From Brackiella oedipodis DSM 13743 (GTDB lineage: Bacteria; Pseudomonadota; Gammaproteobacteria; Burkholderiales; Burkholderiaceae_B): DNA of 64,000 nucleotides. Shown here in pieces: positions 48,532-58,658 of the stretch (position 1 is its first letter; each line of letters begins with the position of its first letter). Below the pieces are notes generated by a model, which was not told the origin of the DNA, made no database searches, and saw only the letters and a program-made list of their open reading frames with translations. The stretch spans positions 96,883-160,882 of the forward strand of contig NZ_JHZJ01000011.1 in NCBI RefSeq assembly GCF_000621025.1. The letters run 5' to 3'. The translations under genes and the position numbers were made by a program.

Positions 48532-49836
48532 ATGCCACTCATCAACCGTTTAAATGCACTCGAGCCCGATTTTTCTAGCAAACTCAACGACTTACTACGT
48601 TACGACGATGCCCAAGACGAGGCGATCGAAAGCGCGGTCGCCAATATCCTCAAAGATGTCCAGCAGCGGGGTGATGCGGCCGTCATCGAATATACACAAC
48701 GTTTTGATCAAATTGAATGTACCTGTCTGGCAGATTTGGTGATTTCCCAAGAAGAATGTCAACAGGCTTTACAAGCCTTACCCGCAGAGCAGAAACAAGC
48801 CCTAGAGGCGGCTGCCCAAAGGGTACGCCAGTATCATGAGCGCCAATTAATGCAAAGCTGGCATTACCAAGAAGACGATGGCACGGTATTGGGTCAACAA
48901 GTGACGGCTATGGATCGTGTTGGTTTATACGTGCCAGGTGGTAAGGCCGCCTATCCATCTTCGGTATTGATGAATGCTATTCCTGCCAAGGTGGCGGGTG
49001 TTAAACAAATTATCATGACCACGCCCACGCCGCATGGTCAACGCAATCCCCTGGTATTGGCTGCAGCAGCGGTCGCCGGTGTCGATCAAGTATTGACCAT
49101 AGGCGGGGCACAAGCAATTGCGGCCTTGGCCTATGGTACCCAAAGTATGTCACAAGTCGACAAAATCGTCGGTCCAGGCAACGCCTTTGTGGCCGCCGCC
49201 AAACGTCGGGTTTTTGGAACGGTGGGGATCGATATGGTAGCGGGGCCCAGTGAGATTTTAATTATCTGTGACGGTCACACCGAGGCGGATTGGATTGCCA
49301 TGGATTTATTTTCGCAGGCTGAGCACGATGAATTAGCCCAAGCGATTTTATTGAGTCCAGACCCTGACTTCCTAGCCGCAGTCGAGGCGTCGATCGCGCG
49401 CCAATTACCACAAATGCCGCGTCAAGCCATTATTGCGAGCAGCTTAGCGCATCGCGGTGCGCTCATTCAAGTAAAGGATTTAGCACAGGCCTGTACGATT
49501 GCCAACCAAATTGCCCCTGAGCATTTGGAGCTTTCGGTGCAAGACCCATCATCTTGTTTGGCACAAATTCGTCATGCCGGCGCCATCTTTTTGGGGCCTT
49601 ATAGTTCAGAGGCTTTAGGTGATTATTGTGCAGGCCCCAATCATGTACTACCGACAGCCCGCACCGCGCGCTTTTCTTCACCACTCGGCGTGTATGATTT
49701 TCAAAAACGTTCAAGCCTGATCCAGGTGTCCGCCCAAGGAGCACAGCATTTGGGACAGATCGCGGCTACCCTGGCTCAGGGCGAGGGCTTGCCGGCGCAT
49801 GCCGCCAGCGCGCAATATCGAATCAAAAAGGGGTGA
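48532..49836 (+). CDS. hisD: Histidinol dehydrogenase
   Basis: Performs the last two oxidations of histidine synthesis, from histidinol to histidine. It has 434 residues. The sequence shows [22 protein letters not shown], the zinc- and NAD-binding [22 protein letters not shown] and [26 protein letters not shown]. hisB follows after three bases. In most Burkholderiales his operons hisC comes between hisD and hisB; here there is no room for it. Confidence 0.97.
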   Translation: MPLINRLNALEPDFSSKLNDLLRYDDAQDEAIESAVANILKDVQQRGDAAVIEYTQRFDQIECTCLADLVISQEECQQALQALPAEQKQALEAAAQRVRQYHERQLMQSWHYQEDDGTVLGQQVTAMDRVGLYVPGGKAAYPSSVLMNAIPAKVAGVKQIIMTTPTPHGQRNPLVLAAAAVAGVDQVLTIGGAQAIAALAYGTQSMSQVDKIVGPGNAFVAAAKRRVFGTVGIDMVAGPSEILIICDGHTEADWIAMDLFSQAEHDELAQAILLSPDPDFLAAVEASIARQLPQMPRQAIIASSLAHRGALIQVKDLAQACTIANQIAPEHLELSVQDPSSCLAQIRHAGAIFLGPYSSEALGDYCAGPNHVLPTARTARFSSPLGVYDFQKRSSLIQVSAQGAQHLGQIAATLAQGEGLPAHAASAQYRIKKG

Positions 49837-49839
49837 ACT

Positions 49840-50427
49840 ATGCGCACTGCTCAAGTAAGTCGCGATACACTCGAGACGCAAATCAAAGTCGCTATCAACC
49901 TAGACGGTACAGGAAAGCAGCAATTGGATTCCGGCGTGCCCTTCTTGGACCATATGTTGGATCAAATTGCTCGCCATGGTTTGATAGATCTCGAAGTCTT
50001 TTGTCGTGGTGACCTTCATATCGATGATCATCACACGGTTGAAGACATTGGCATTGCATTGGGGCAGTGCTTTGCTCAAGCCGTAGGTGACAAAAAAGGC
50101 ATTCTGCGTTACGGCCATGCCTATGTGCCCTTAGATGAAGCACTCTCTCGTGTGGTGGTTGACTTTTCTGGTCGCCCTGGCTTGTTTTTTCATGTGCCTT
50201 TTAGTCGCGCGCGTATCGGACAGTTTGATGTCGATCTGGTGCAGGAGTTCTTTCAAGGCTTTGTCAATCATGCCCGAGTCACTTTGCATATCGATAATCT
50301 CAAAGGCAGCAACGCTCATCATCAGGCCGAAACCGTTTTTAAAGCTTTTGGCCGCGCCTTGCGTATGGCCTTAAGTCAGGATCCACGAGCCCAAGCAAGC
50401 ATTCCTTCGACCAAAGGCGTACTCTAA
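49840..50427 (+). CDS. hisB: Imidazoleglycerol-phosphate dehydratase
   Basis: Dehydrates imidazoleglycerol phosphate. At 195 residues it is the monofunctional form without the histidinol-phosphatase domain found in enteric bacteria. Metal-binding histidines lie in [27 protein letters not shown] and [17 protein letters not shown]. Overlaps hisH by one base. Confidence 0.96.
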   Translation: MRTAQVSRDTLETQIKVAINLDGTGKQQLDSGVPFLDHMLDQIARHGLIDLEVFCRGDLHIDDHHTVEDIGIALGQCFAQAVGDKKGILRYGHAYVPLDEALSRVVVDFSGRPGLFFHVPFSRARIGQFDVDLVQEFFQGFVNHARVTLHIDNLKGSNAHHQAETVFKAFGRALRMALSQDPRAQASIPSTKGVL

Positions 50428-51074
50428 TGTCCAAGGTTAAGCACCTAGCGGTGGTCGATTATGGCATGGGCAACTTACACTCAGTGGCTCGTGCCTTGCA
50501 AGCTGCCGTGCCAGAGGCTCAAGTGCAATTGGCTACCACGGCCGCCCAAATCGCTCAAGCCGACAGACTTGTCTTGCCAGGCCAAGGCGCCATGCGTGAC
50601 TGTATGGCAAATCTCCAAAAACATGCGCTGCAACAAGCTGTTTTAGAGAGTTTAGACAGCAAGCCTGTATTAGGGGTGTGTGTCGGATTTCAGATGCTAT
50701 TTAACCGTAGCGAAGAAGGCGATAGCGCTTGTCTAGGCTTGTTACCAGGGGTTGTACGTAAATTTGCAGGGCCAGCCTTTAGTCATGCTAAAGAGGCCAT
50801 CAGCCTCAAAGTCCCGCACATGGGGTGGAACCGTGTCAAACACACGCATACCCACGTCTTATGGCGGGGCATCCCTGATGAGGATTATTTTTATTTTGTG
50901 CATAGCTATTATGCCGATACCGCAGGCCCGCACGTGGTGGGTCAAACCTTATATGGCCATGAATTTTGTAGTGCCATTGCAAAGGACAATGTATTTGCGG
51001 TGCAGTTTCATCCCGAAAAAAGCGGCCGTGCGGGTTTGCAGCTTTTGCAAAATTTTGTTGAGTGGCATATTTAA
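50427..51074 (+). CDS. hisH: Imidazole glycerol phosphate synthase, glutamine amidotransferase subunit
   Basis: HisH releases ammonia from glutamine for HisF. It has 215 residues of the class I amidotransferase fold. The nucleophile cysteine lies in LGVCVGFQML, and the histidine and glutamate of the triad in VQFHPEKSGRAG. VVDYGMGNLHSVARAL opens the protein. It is separated from hisA by 126 bases, the largest gap in this his cluster. Confidence 0.96.
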   Translation: MSKVKHLAVVDYGMGNLHSVARALQAAVPEAQVQLATTAAQIAQADRLVLPGQGAMRDCMANLQKHALQQAVLESLDSKPVLGVCVGFQMLFNRSEEGDSACLGLLPGVVRKFAGPAFSHAKEAISLKVPHMGWNRVKHTHTHVLWRGIPDEDYFYFVHSYYADTAGPHVVGQTLYGHEFCSAIAKDNVFAVQFHPEKSGRAGLQLLQNFVEWHI

Positions 51075-51200
51075 GTTGCCTCAAAACAATGTCAATTTGC
51101 ATAATTTTTACAACACATACAGACGCAATATAGGTTATAACTATAACTTTGTATTAACTCTCGCCTGTAGCGTCGCTACAGTTTCAAACCCTTTATTATT
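51075..51200 (+). promoter_or_regulatory. hisH-hisA gap with a palindrome and possible internal promoter
   Basis: In an otherwise tight operon this 126-base AT-rich gap stands out. CTGTAGCG at 51165-51172 and CGCTACAG at 51174-51181 form a 17-base hairpin ending 19 bases before the hisA ATG. No Shine-Dalgarno sequence is visible before hisA. AT-rich TATAACTATAAC steps at about 51135 could be part of a promoter for hisA-hisF-hisI-hisE-tatABC. Confidence 0.4.
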
Positions 51201-51950
51201 ATGTTGCTTATTCCAGCAATTGACCTCAAAGACGGTCAATGTGTTCGTTTACGTCAAGGCGATCTCAAGGACGCCACTATTTTTTCTGATGACCCTTTAA
51301 CGGTGGCCAATAACTGGTTCGATCAAGGCGCACCGAGACTGCATCTGGTTGATCTAAATGGCGCTGTTGCCGGTAAGCCTAAGAATCTTTCGGTGATTAA
51401 GCAAATTGTAAAAAGCGTAGGTTACGACATCCCTATCCAAATAGGTGGTGGCATTCGTGACATGGAGACCATCGAACTGTATCTCGATAACGGCATCGAA
51501 TACGTCATTATTGGCACGGCCGCTGTCAAAGATCCAGGTTTCTTACAAGACGCTTGTAGCGCCTTTGCAGGGCATATTATCGTTGGTTTAGACGCCAAAG
51601 AGGGCAGAGTGGCGACCGATGGCTGGAGCAAATTAACCAAACATGATGTAATTGATCTCGCCAAAAAATACCAAGATTTTGGCGTCGAATCTATTATTTA
51701 TACCGATATTGGTCGAGATGGCATGCTCTCAGGCGTCAATCTTGAAGCTACTGTTAAATTGGCGCAGGCTGTCAATATTCCTATTATTGCGTCTGGTGGT
51801 GTCACTGATTTATCCGACATCGAGAAGCTTTGCCAAGTCGAGCAAGAAGGCATTGAAGGCGTTATTTTGGGCCGTAGTATCTACGAAGGCACGATCGACT
51901 TCCAAGATGCTCTGGATTTAGCTGACGAACTGAGTGAAGAGGCCGAATAG
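51201..51950 (+). CDS. hisA: Phosphoribosylformimino-5-aminoimidazole carboxamide ribotide isomerase
   Basis: TIM-barrel isomerase of 249 residues. The two catalytic aspartates are D8 in [17 protein letters not shown] and the one in [20 protein letters not shown] and [15 protein letters not shown] hold the two phosphate-binding loops. There is no clear ribosome site before the ATG at 51201, but the family start supports it. The stop overlaps the hisF start by one base. Confidence 0.96.
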   Translation: MLLIPAIDLKDGQCVRLRQGDLKDATIFSDDPLTVANNWFDQGAPRLHLVDLNGAVAGKPKNLSVIKQIVKSVGYDIPIQIGGGIRDMETIELYLDNGIEYVIIGTAAVKDPGFLQDACSAFAGHIIVGLDAKEGRVATDGWSKLTKHDVIDLAKKYQDFGVESIIYTDIGRDGMLSGVNLEATVKLAQAVNIPIIASGGVTDLSDIEKLCQVEQEGIEGVILGRSIYEGTIDFQDALDLADELSEEAE

Positions 51951-52771
51951 TGCAAGCGCTGACCACGCCCTCACCTCACTTGAGCGAGCCGCGCAGTGGT
52001 CTGACCAAGCGCATCATTCCTTGTCTCGATGTAACGGCGGGTCGCGTTGTCAAAGGTGTGAACTTTGTGTCACTCCAAGATGCGGGTGATCCTATAGAGA
52101 TTGCGCGTCGATACAATGAACAGGGTGCTGACGAGATCACTTTTTTAGATATTACGGCCACGAGCGATGATCGTGATCTAATTTTGCCGATTATCGAACA
52201 AACCGCAAGCCAAGTATTTATTCCCTTAACCGTAGGTGGTGGGGTCCGCAAACTTAGCGATGTACAACGTCTGCTCAATGCCGGAGCCGATAAGGTATCT
52301 ATCAATAGTGCGGCATTACAACAACCAGAGCTCATTGCTGAAATTGCTGCTTACTATGGCTCACAATGCCTGGTCGTGGCGATTGACGCCCGCCGCAGCC
52401 GTAAGGCCGATGGCCAAGAGCACTGGCAAGTTTATACTCATGGCGGTCGCAAAGCGACAGGCATAGATGCTATCGAGTGGGCTGCCAAGGTCTGTGAGTT
52501 AGGCGCTGGCGAGATTTTGCTGACCAGCATGGATCAAGACGGCACCAAGTCAGGCTTTGATTTAGACCTTACGCGTGCCGTTAACGAGGTTGTGTCTATC
52601 CCTGTCATCGCCTCTGGGGGCGTCGGCGAATTGCAACATTTAGCCGATGGTGTGACCATGGGCGGTGCAGATGCAGTCTTGGCTGCTAGTATTTTTCATT
52701 ATGGTGCATACACCATTGCCGAATGCAAAGCGTTTATGGCCGCTCAAGGCATTGCTGTGAGGATGACTTAG
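51950..52771 (+). CDS. hisF: Imidazole glycerol phosphate synthase, cyclase subunit
   Basis: HisF uses ammonia from HisH to close the imidazole ring. The GTG start at 51950 gives 273 residues, with about 18 more at the N-terminus than usual before [22 protein letters not shown]. No ATG lies between, so the extension appears real. Catalytic aspartates lie in PCLDV and [15 protein letters not shown], and the phosphate loops in [13 protein letters not shown] and [12 protein letters not shown]. One-base overlap with hisA. Confidence 0.95.
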   Translation: MQALTTPSPHLSEPRSGLTKRIIPCLDVTAGRVVKGVNFVSLQDAGDPIEIARRYNEQGADEITFLDITATSDDRDLILPIIEQTASQVFIPLTVGGGVRKLSDVQRLLNAGADKVSINSAALQQPELIAEIAAYYGSQCLVVAIDARRSRKADGQEHWQVYTHGGRKATGIDAIEWAAKVCELGAGEILLTSMDQDGTKSGFDLDLTRAVNEVVSIPVIASGGVGELQHLADGVTMGGADAVLAASIFHYGAYTIAECKAFMAAQGIAVRMT

Positions 52772-52772
52772 C

Positions 52773-53165
52773 ATGGATTGGCTCAGAGAGGTTAATTTTA
52801 ATGAGCAGGGATTGATTCCTGTGGTGGCACAAGATGCGGCGAGTGGCCGCCTACTCATGGTGGCCTGGATGAATCATGAAGCCCTCCAATTAACCGTCAA
52901 GACCAAGCAAGTGGTGTATTGGTCGCGGTCACGCAAAAAGCTCTGGAAAAAAGGAGAGCAGTCAGGCCATATCCAGCGCTTGCACTCGATTCACCTAGAC
53001 TGTGATGCCGATGTGCTCCTCGTCAAGGTCGAGCAAGTGGGCGGCGCGGCCTGTCATACTGGACGTGAAAGCTGTTTTTTTAGAGAGTTACAAGAGGTGC
53101 AGGGGCAGTTAAGCTGGCAGATCACCGATGATGTTTTAGTCGATCCCAAAGAGCTATATTCATGA
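52773..53165 (+). CDS. hisI: Phosphoribosyl-AMP cyclohydrolase
   Basis: Opens the adenine ring of phosphoribosyl-AMP. The 130-residue protein shows [37 protein letters not shown] and a zinc-binding cysteine set in [30 protein letters not shown]. In many bacteria hisI and hisE are fused; here they are two genes that overlap by four bases. Confidence 0.95.
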   Translation: MDWLREVNFNEQGLIPVVAQDAASGRLLMVAWMNHEALQLTVKTKQVVYWSRSRKKLWKKGEQSGHIQRLHSIHLDCDADVLLVKVEQVGGAACHTGRESCFFRELQEVQGQLSWQITDDVLVDPKELYS

Positions 53166-53509
53166 GTCAAACACCGTCTGATTTTTTAGAGCAATTATGT
53201 GCCACTTTGCAACAGCGTTTGCCCGCGAAGGGTGGCGATCCCAAACAATCCTATGTGGCTAAGTTACTCGCCAACGGTCCTGATGCTTTTCTCAAAAAAA
53301 TAGCAGAAGAGAGTGGTGAATTGATTATGGCTTGTAAAGATCAAAAAAACGATAAAATTATATATGAAGTCGCTGATTTATGGTTTCACAGCCTGGTTGC
53401 CTTGACCTATTATGGTTTATCTGCAAGCGACATTATTCAAGAATTATCACGGCGCGAGGGCACTTCTGGTCTAGCCGAAAAGGCCGCTCGCCAATCAACA
53501 GGAGTATAA
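53162..53509 (+). CDS. hisE: Phosphoribosyl-ATP pyrophosphatase
   Basis: Removes pyrophosphate from phosphoribosyl-ATP. The all-alpha MazG-like protein has 115 residues with [29 protein letters not shown] and [14 protein letters not shown], holding the metal-binding Glu and Asp residues. Its ATG overlaps the hisI stop by four bases, and tatA starts two bases after its stop. Confidence 0.95.
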   Translation: MSQTPSDFLEQLCATLQQRLPAKGGDPKQSYVAKLLANGPDAFLKKIAEESGELIMACKDQKNDKIIYEVADLWFHSLVALTYYGLSASDIIQELSRREGTSGLAEKAARQSTGV

Positions 53510-53511
53510 AG

Positions 53512-53778
53512 ATGGGTTCATTTGGTCCAATGCATTGGATTATTGTTATTTTGGTGGTTTTATTAGTCTTTGGCACCAAAAAACTACGCAATATCGGAGA
53601 GGATCTTGGTGTTGGCATCAAGGGCTTCAAAAAAGGCATGCGCGAAGCCGAAGAAGAGGATAAACAAGCCGCTTTGAATAACTCCCAAACTAAACAAAAA
53701 GTCGATAGCGATTTTACAGATACTAATTTCCAACAAAATCAAACTGAGCAAAGCCATAACGATCAACGCCAGCCCTAA
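53512..53778 (+). CDS. tatA: Sec-independent translocase subunit TatA
   Basis: Forms the size-adjusting pore of the twin-arginine export system. From the ATG at 53512, which follows AGGAGTATAAAG, the protein has 88 residues: one transmembrane helix (residues 7-20, [15 protein letters not shown]), the hinge [23 protein letters not shown], then a charged Gln/Asn-rich tail. It is in the his transcript, as in Bordetella-type operons by my recollection. Confidence 0.94.
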   Translation: MGSFGPMHWIIVILVVLLVFGTKKLRNIGEDLGVGIKGFKKGMREAEEEDKQAALNNSQTKQKVDSDFTDTNFQQNQTEQSHNDQRQP

Positions 53779-53827
53779 GGGCTAAGCTTGGTGAATTTCT
53801 CTGTAGTCATCATTAAGTTGTATTGTT

Positions 53828-54343
53828 ATGTTTGGTTTTAGTTTTGGGGAGCTCATGGTCATCGGCGTAGTTGCCTTGGTAGTGATTGGCCCTGAGCGCC
53901 TTCCTAAGGTAGCCCGTACGGCTGGCTTATTGATCGGGCGTGTCCAGCGCTATGTCAATGACATAAAAAGCGACATTAAGCGAGAGATTGATATCGAGGA
54001 TTTTAATAAATTCAAGGACGATATCACGCAAACGACATCGCAAGTGAAGTCTAGTTTTAGTTCTCAGATCAATGAAATTAAACAGCCGTTTGAATCTTTT
54101 AAGCAACAAAGCCAAGATCTAGACCAACAGCTCAAAGCATCCTTGTCGCCGTTGCCCGAGCGTTCTCATCATAAGCCGCAGGCGTCGGCCTCAGAATCAT
54201 CATCTTCTCAGTCCCAACCAGACCAGGCGCCAGCGACGTCGTCTTCTGCACCAGAGAAGGATCAGCCAGCCTCAAGCGTTGCCAATCCGTCCAACACGTC
54301 CAGTACGACGGCGGCATCATCAACCACAAAGGATGAGGGATGA
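53828..54343 (+). CDS. tatB: Sec-independent translocase subunit TatB
   Basis: Part of the TatBC receptor for twin-arginine signals. It has 171 residues. The start [33 protein letters not shown] is typical: a short helix, then a Pro-containing hinge and an amphipathic helix. From about residue 110 the sequence is a Ser/Gln/Pro/Ala-rich disordered tail. The stop overlaps tatC by four bases. Confidence 0.94.
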   Translation: MFGFSFGELMVIGVVALVVIGPERLPKVARTAGLLIGRVQRYVNDIKSDIKREIDIEDFNKFKDDITQTTSQVKSSFSSQINEIKQPFESFKQQSQDLDQQLKASLSPLPERSHHKPQASASESSSSQSQPDQAPATSSSAPEKDQPASSVANPSNTSSTTAASSTTKDEG

Positions 54344-55113
54344 GTTCCTCAGCACAATCACAAGATCCCCAAGAAGAGGGCTTTTTTACACATCTCACTG
54401 AACTACGCTCGCGTTTAATCCGGGCGGGCTTGTCGGTGTTTGTCATTTTTATTTTATTATGCATTTGGCCGGGTACCTCACGCGTCTACGATGTCTTAGC
54501 GGCACCCATGATCAGTACCTTGCCACCAGGCCACACCATGATTGCTACTGGCGTGATAACGCCATTTATGGTGCCCATCAAAGTCACTTTTTTATTAGCC
54601 TTTGTGATTGCCTTACCCTACGTCTTGTATCAATTCTGGGCCTTTATTGCGCCAGGCTTATATAAGCACGAAAAGCGTTTGGTTCTACCCTTGGTCTTTT
54701 CTTCGACCATCTTATTTATTGTGGGCATGGCGTTTTGCTATTTTGTGGTTTTTCGTTCCGTGTTCCATTTTGTCAATATGGTGGCACCGAGTTCTATCAC
54801 GATGGCACCCGATATCGAAGCCTACCTAAGCTTTGTCATGACGATGTTTATCGTGTTTGGCATGACCTTCGAAGTGCCTGTCGTGGTTATGGTGCTCGTC
54901 AGTCTAGGGATTGTGGAGCTGCAAACTATGCGCAAAGCGCGGGGGTATGTGATTGTGGGTTCCTTTGTTGTGGCGGCGATTGTCACACCACCAGACGTCA
55001 TGAGTCAATTGATGATGGCGATACCCTTGTGTGTGCTGTATGAGGTGGGTTTAATTGTCTCGCGTTTTTTGCGAGTACAAGCTAAACAAACTTTGGATTC
55101 AGACCAACACTAA
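54340..55113 (+). CDS. tatC: Sec-independent translocase subunit TatC
   Basis: Multispanning receptor of the Tat pathway, 257 residues with six hydrophobic segments. The N-terminal [19 protein letters not shown] and the loop [15 protein letters not shown] are diagnostic. Clients within the window include the formate dehydrogenase alpha subunit and the Rieske protein. The bidirectional terminator at 55137-55171 ends the long ibaG-to-tatC gene run. Confidence 0.96.
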   Translation: MSSSAQSQDPQEEGFFTHLTELRSRLIRAGLSVFVIFILLCIWPGTSRVYDVLAAPMISTLPPGHTMIATGVITPFMVPIKVTFLLAFVIALPYVLYQFWAFIAPGLYKHEKRLVLPLVFSSTILFIVGMAFCYFVVFRSVFHFVNMVAPSSITMAPDIEAYLSFVMTMFIVFGMTFEVPVVVMVLVSLGIVELQTMRKARGYVIVGSFVVAAIVTPPDVMSQLMMAIPLCVLYEVGLIVSRFLRVQAKQTLDSDQH

Positions 55114-55136
55114 AAAGCCTTCAATCGTCCCCCATC

Positions 55137-55171
55137 AAAAAACCCAAGTCACCGTAGTGCTTGGGTTTTTT
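55137..55171. terminator. Bidirectional intrinsic terminator between tatC and the DegS-like gene
   Basis: AAAAAACCCAAG at 55137-55148 pairs with CTTGGGTTTTTT at 55160-55171, with A- and T-runs on both sides for the convergent genes. Confidence 0.9.
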
Positions 55172-55182
55172 TGACAAATGAG

Positions 55183-56385
55183 TTAATCAAAAGAGCGTGG
55201 TCGCTTGGCTAATGTCACCTCGTAATTGAGCACCGATCCTGACCGTAGCACTTGGACTTTGATTTTGGTGCCGGGTTTAAGATTCGCGACCTCGTTGAGC
55301 ATGGCGCTCGTACTAATGGCAGGCTTGCCGTTGAGCTGTTGGATAATATCACCGACTTGTAAGCCTGCTGCTTGCGCCGGACTGTTTTGGCCAATCGAAG
55401 CAATAATAATGCCGCGGCTTTCTGGTAATTTGAAGGCCTTGGCTAGCTCTGCCGTCACGTCTTGTGGTTCGACGCCTAACCAGCCACGGGACACAGAACC
55501 CGTATCAATGATTTCTTGCATGATTTTGAGGGCGCTCGCCGCGGGTGTGGCAAAGCCAATCCCTAAGGAACCACCATTATCAGATTCTGAATAAATAGCC
55601 GTATTAATACCAATTAAATTGCCATTGACATTAATCAGCGCACCGCCAGAGTTACCAGGATTAATGGCGGCGTCAGTTTGAATAAAATTCTCATAAGTAT
55701 TGATACCCAAGCCGGAGCGGTCTAGTGCCGAAATAATGCCCATGGTGGTGGTTTGCCCCACCCCAAAAGGGTTACCAATGGCAAGCACTACGTCACCCAC
55801 ATTCATGGTTTGTTTGTCATCAAAATGAATAGGTACAACCTCAGTGCTACTATCGACTTTGAGTACGGCTAAATCAGTATCTGGGTCGTAACCAATAAAC
55901 TTGGCCGCACTTTTGCGACCATCAATAAAGGCCACTTCAATCGCATCAGCGGCTTCGACGACATGATAGTTAGTGAGAATATAGCCATCTTGGTTGGCGA
56001 CCACCCCTGAGCCCAAGCTAGTGGGCGTGGTTAAGCGCTTTTGGAGTTCGTTTTGTTCGCGTAATAGTGGCCTGAGTGCGGGGATATCATTCAAACCCTT
56101 GAGCGGCGAAGTGTTAATATGTTTGGTGGTATAAATGTTAACCACAGACGGGGCCGCTTGTTTGACGGCGTCTGCATAAGACGTAAAGACCGTGGCGGTC
56201 GGACTAATCGCTTCTTGATTGTCGTTATTGATGATGACGGAAGGCTCTATCTTAACGGTAGCTGTAGGTGCAGGATTGACCTCCAGTTGTTGGCCAATCC
56301 AACCCGGACGGATCGTGCTGATAGTAAACGCCAGCGCTAAGCAGATAGTTACCGTTTGAGCAAAAATTAACCAATATCGAAACAT
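55183..56385 (-). CDS. Membrane-anchored DegS-like serine protease, one PDZ domain
   Basis: Trypsin-like periplasmic protease of 400 residues. A single N-terminal hydrophobic anchor (residues 6-24) is followed by a linker, the protease domain with triad H141 (TNYHVV), D171 (DTDLAVL) and S246 (GNSGGAL), and one PDZ domain (about residues 295-390, RGWLGVEPQDVTAELAKAF). One PDZ domain and a membrane anchor point to DegS/AlgW rather than DegP. Such proteases start envelope-stress signalling by cutting an anti-sigma factor. Calling the target RseA-like is inference: none is in the window. Convergent with tatC and divergent from the Nif3-like gene. Confidence 0.88.
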   Translation of the reverse strand: MFRYWLIFAQTVTICLALAFTISTIRPGWIGQQLEVNPAPTATVKIEPSVIINNDNQEAISPTATVFTSYADAVKQAAPSVVNIYTTKHINTSPLKGLNDIPALRPLLREQNELQKRLTTPTSLGSGVVANQDGYILTNYHVVEAADAIEVAFIDGRKSAAKFIGYDPDTDLAVLKVDSSTEVVPIHFDDKQTMNVGDVVLAIGNPFGVGQTTTMGIISALDRSGLGINTYENFIQTDAAINPGNSGGALINVNGNLIGINTAIYSESDNGGSLGIGFATPAASALKIMQEIIDTGSVSRGWLGVEPQDVTAELAKAFKLPESRGIIIASIGQNSPAQAAGLQVGDIIQQLNGKPAISTSAMLNEVANLKPGTKIKVQVLRSGSVLNYEVTLAKRPRSFD

Positions 56386-56407
56386 AGACGATTTATAAGG
56401 ATAGAGT

Positions 56408-57187
56408 GTGAGTCAAGTCAATATAGCAGACATTACTACTTGGTTAGAGCAGCAGCTACAGCCTGATAATTTCAGGGATTATGCGCCGAATGGTCTCCAA
56501 GTTCAGGGCAAACCCACGATAAAAAAAATTGTGTTGGGTGTGACAGCTAGCTTGGCACTGGTACAAGCGGCTATCAAAAAACAGGCTGATGCCATTATTG
56601 TACATCATGGTTGGTTTTGGAAGAATGAGGACAGCCGCATAATTGGCTGGAAATACAACCGTATAGCCAGTCTAATTAAGCATGATATTAATCTGATTGG
56701 CTATCACTTGCCTTTGGACGCGCATCCAGAATGGGGTAATAATGCCTGTTTAGCGAAGGTACTCGACTTGCAACCTATGCTTGTGGCAGGAAAGCCACAG
56801 ACTGTGGGCGCGGCGGATCTGATTTGGTTAGGGCAACCTAAGGAGGGGGCCATTACTGTAGCGCAAATGACACAAACCATTGCCAAGCGCCTCCAACGTC
56901 AACCCATCGTCATTGGGGAACCCCAACAAACATTACACAAAATTGCCTGGTGTACAGGTGGCGCCCAAGGCATGTTTGAAGAAGCCATTCAAGCGGGTGC
57001 AGATGCTTATATCACTGGCGAGGCTTCGGAGCAGGTTTGTCATTTAGCCCGCGAAAATGGTGTTGCGTATTTTGAGGCGGGACATCACGCTACCGAGAGA
57101 TATGGTATCCAAGCGCTGGGTCAGGCTTTGCAACAACATTTCCCAGACCTCGATATAGAATACCTAGAAATTGCTAACCCTATCTAA
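56408..57187 (+). CDS. Nif3-like dinuclear metal centre protein (YbgI/GTP cyclohydrolase 1 type 2 family)
   Basis: A 259-residue protein of the Nif3/YbgI family, toroidal hexamers with a dinuclear metal site and poorly known function. Metal ligands appear in IIVHHGWFWKNE and IGYHLPLDAHPEWGNN, and in the C-terminal YFEAGHHATERYGI. CTGGAQGMFEEAIQAGADAYITGEASEQ is a family signature. It starts with GTG at 56408 after AAGGATAGA. It is divergent from the DegS-like gene, with only 22 bases between the starts. Confidence 0.9.
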   Translation: MSQVNIADITTWLEQQLQPDNFRDYAPNGLQVQGKPTIKKIVLGVTASLALVQAAIKKQADAIIVHHGWFWKNEDSRIIGWKYNRIASLIKHDINLIGYHLPLDAHPEWGNNACLAKVLDLQPMLVAGKPQTVGAADLIWLGQPKEGAITVAQMTQTIAKRLQRQPIVIGEPQQTLHKIAWCTGGAQGMFEEAIQAGADAYITGEASEQVCHLARENGVAYFEAGHHATERYGIQALGQALQQHFPDLDIEYLEIANPI

Positions 57188-57228
57188 CTAAAGATAAATA
57201 AGCGGGTTCTGAGGCACAGTAAAGACAC

Positions 57229-57264
57229 AAATAAGCCCCAAACATAGGTGCTTGGGGCTTATTT
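57229..57264. terminator. Bidirectional intrinsic terminator between the Nif3-like gene and mscL
   Basis: AAATAAGCCCCAA at 57229-57241 pairs perfectly with TTGGGGCTTATTT at 57252-57264, between convergent genes. Confidence 0.85.
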
Positions 57265-57279
57265 ACATGTCTGTACGGC

Positions 57280-57792
57280 CTATTGCGAGACAGAGTCTTG
57301 ACTATTTTTAGAGGCTACGTCAGCAGGCTGGCGACCTTGTTGTTTGAGAAGATCACGAATTTCACGTAATAAAACCGTATCGGCAGGCTCGGCAGCGGTG
57401 GCTTTTTCTTCCTCTTTGGAATTCTCAAAGTGGGCACGGGCGCTGGCAATCGCCTTGACAATCAAAAACACCACAAAGGCCAAAATCAAGAAGTTAATCA
57501 AGATGGTCAGAAAGCTACCATAGGCGAAAATATTGGCGCCTGCTGCTTTTAGGGCTTCGTAAGTTTCGGGACCGTTGTAACCAGCGGGGCGTCCCAACAC
57601 AATAAATAAATTATTAAAGTTCACTTCATTGCCAATAATTAAATTGATGAGTGGCATGAGTACGTCTTTGACGAGAGAGTCAATAATTTTGCTAAAAGCA
57701 CCGCCAATAATGACAGCGATAGCCATATCGACCATATTGCCCTTGATGGCGAAGTGTTTGAATTCCTGCACAAAACCTTTGATTTTACTCAT
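57280..57792 (-). CDS. mscL: Large-conductance mechanosensitive channel
   Basis: Pressure-relief channel opened by membrane tension. It has 170 residues, longer than E. coli MscL (136). The start is typical: MSKIKGFVQEFKHFAIKGNMVDMAIAVIIGGAFSKII, the pore-lining first helix. The second helix is LTILINFLILAFVVFLIVKA. The excess length is a C-terminal extension rich in Glu, Ala and Gln after the helical bundle region (VLLREIRDLLKQQ). Confidence 0.95.
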   Translation of the reverse strand: MSKIKGFVQEFKHFAIKGNMVDMAIAVIIGGAFSKIIDSLVKDVLMPLINLIIGNEVNFNNLFIVLGRPAGYNGPETYEALKAAGANIFAYGSFLTILINFLILAFVVFLIVKAIASARAHFENSKEEEKATAAEPADTVLLREIRDLLKQQGRQPADVASKNSQDSVSQ

Positions 57793-57921
57793 AATGTCCG
57801 TCTTTAATTAATTGTAGAATGGCATGAGTTTGTATAATAAAACGAAAAAACTATAAACAGTTGTAAATTACTATAATCATCTGCAAAATTTGTAACAAAA
57901 TTTTGACCATAAAGGATACAT

Positions 57922-58581
57922 ATGAGTCAATCTTCTAATAATCAACAACAGTCAGATTTGCAAGGCATAGAGGATTTTCAATCTTCTCCAACCGTGCTTC
58001 CCGATGATCCATCCCGACGCTTTTGGTTAGGCAGCGCCTGTGCGGTGGGTGGCGCAGCGACGGTCGCTACCCTGGTACCATTCGTGGCTTCCATGAATCC
58101 TTCTGATCGCGCCAAAGCCGCTGGTGCTCCCGTCCAAATTGATTTGAGTATTGTCAAACCTGGCACTATGGTGACAGCCGAGTGGCAAGGTAAGCCGGTC
58201 TGGGTGTTACATCGCACGCCAGAAATGATTGCTGATCTCACCAAAAATGACGACTTATTAGCCGATCCTAAATCCGAGCGCCCAGGCTTTACACCCGCCT
58301 TTGCCCAAAACGAGCATCGCTCTCGCAAACCTGAGTGGATGGTTATGGTCGGTATCTGTACGCACTTAGGCTGTTCGCCATCCCCCCGCTTCAAAGTCGG
58401 TGCCGACGAAGGCATGCCTGGTAATTGGCAGGGTGGCTTCTTGTGCCCATGCCACGGTTCTAAGTTTGACTTAGCGGGTCGCGTCTTCAAAAACCAACCG
58501 GCACCAGACAATTTACTAGTCCCTCCGTACTATTTTATTGATGATAACAACATCTTAGTGGGCGAGGAATCAGCATCTTAG
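57922..58581 (+). CDS. petA: Ubiquinol-cytochrome c reductase, Rieske iron-sulfur subunit
   Basis: Rieske subunit of the cytochrome bc1 complex, 219 residues. A twin-arginine-like motif SRRFWLG at residues 31-37 leads into a transmembrane helix. The 2Fe-2S ligands are C146 and H148 in CTHLGC, and C175 and H178 in CPCHGS, with C151 and C177 forming the disulfide. It opens the petABC operon; an AAAGGA site precedes the ATG at 57922. Confidence 0.96.
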   Translation: MSQSSNNQQQSDLQGIEDFQSSPTVLPDDPSRRFWLGSACAVGGAATVATLVPFVASMNPSDRAKAAGAPVQIDLSIVKPGTMVTAEWQGKPVWVLHRTPEMIADLTKNDDLLADPKSERPGFTPAFAQNEHRSRKPEWMVMVGICTHLGCSPSPRFKVGADEGMPGNWQGGFLCPCHGSKFDLAGRVFKNQPAPDNLLVPPYYFIDDNNILVGEESAS

Positions 58582-58658
58582 TCCTAACGATGCTCTAGGT
58601 TTTAGCTGACTCAAAGCACGAATTTCTAGATTAAATAATTATGCATAAGGAGCCTTTT

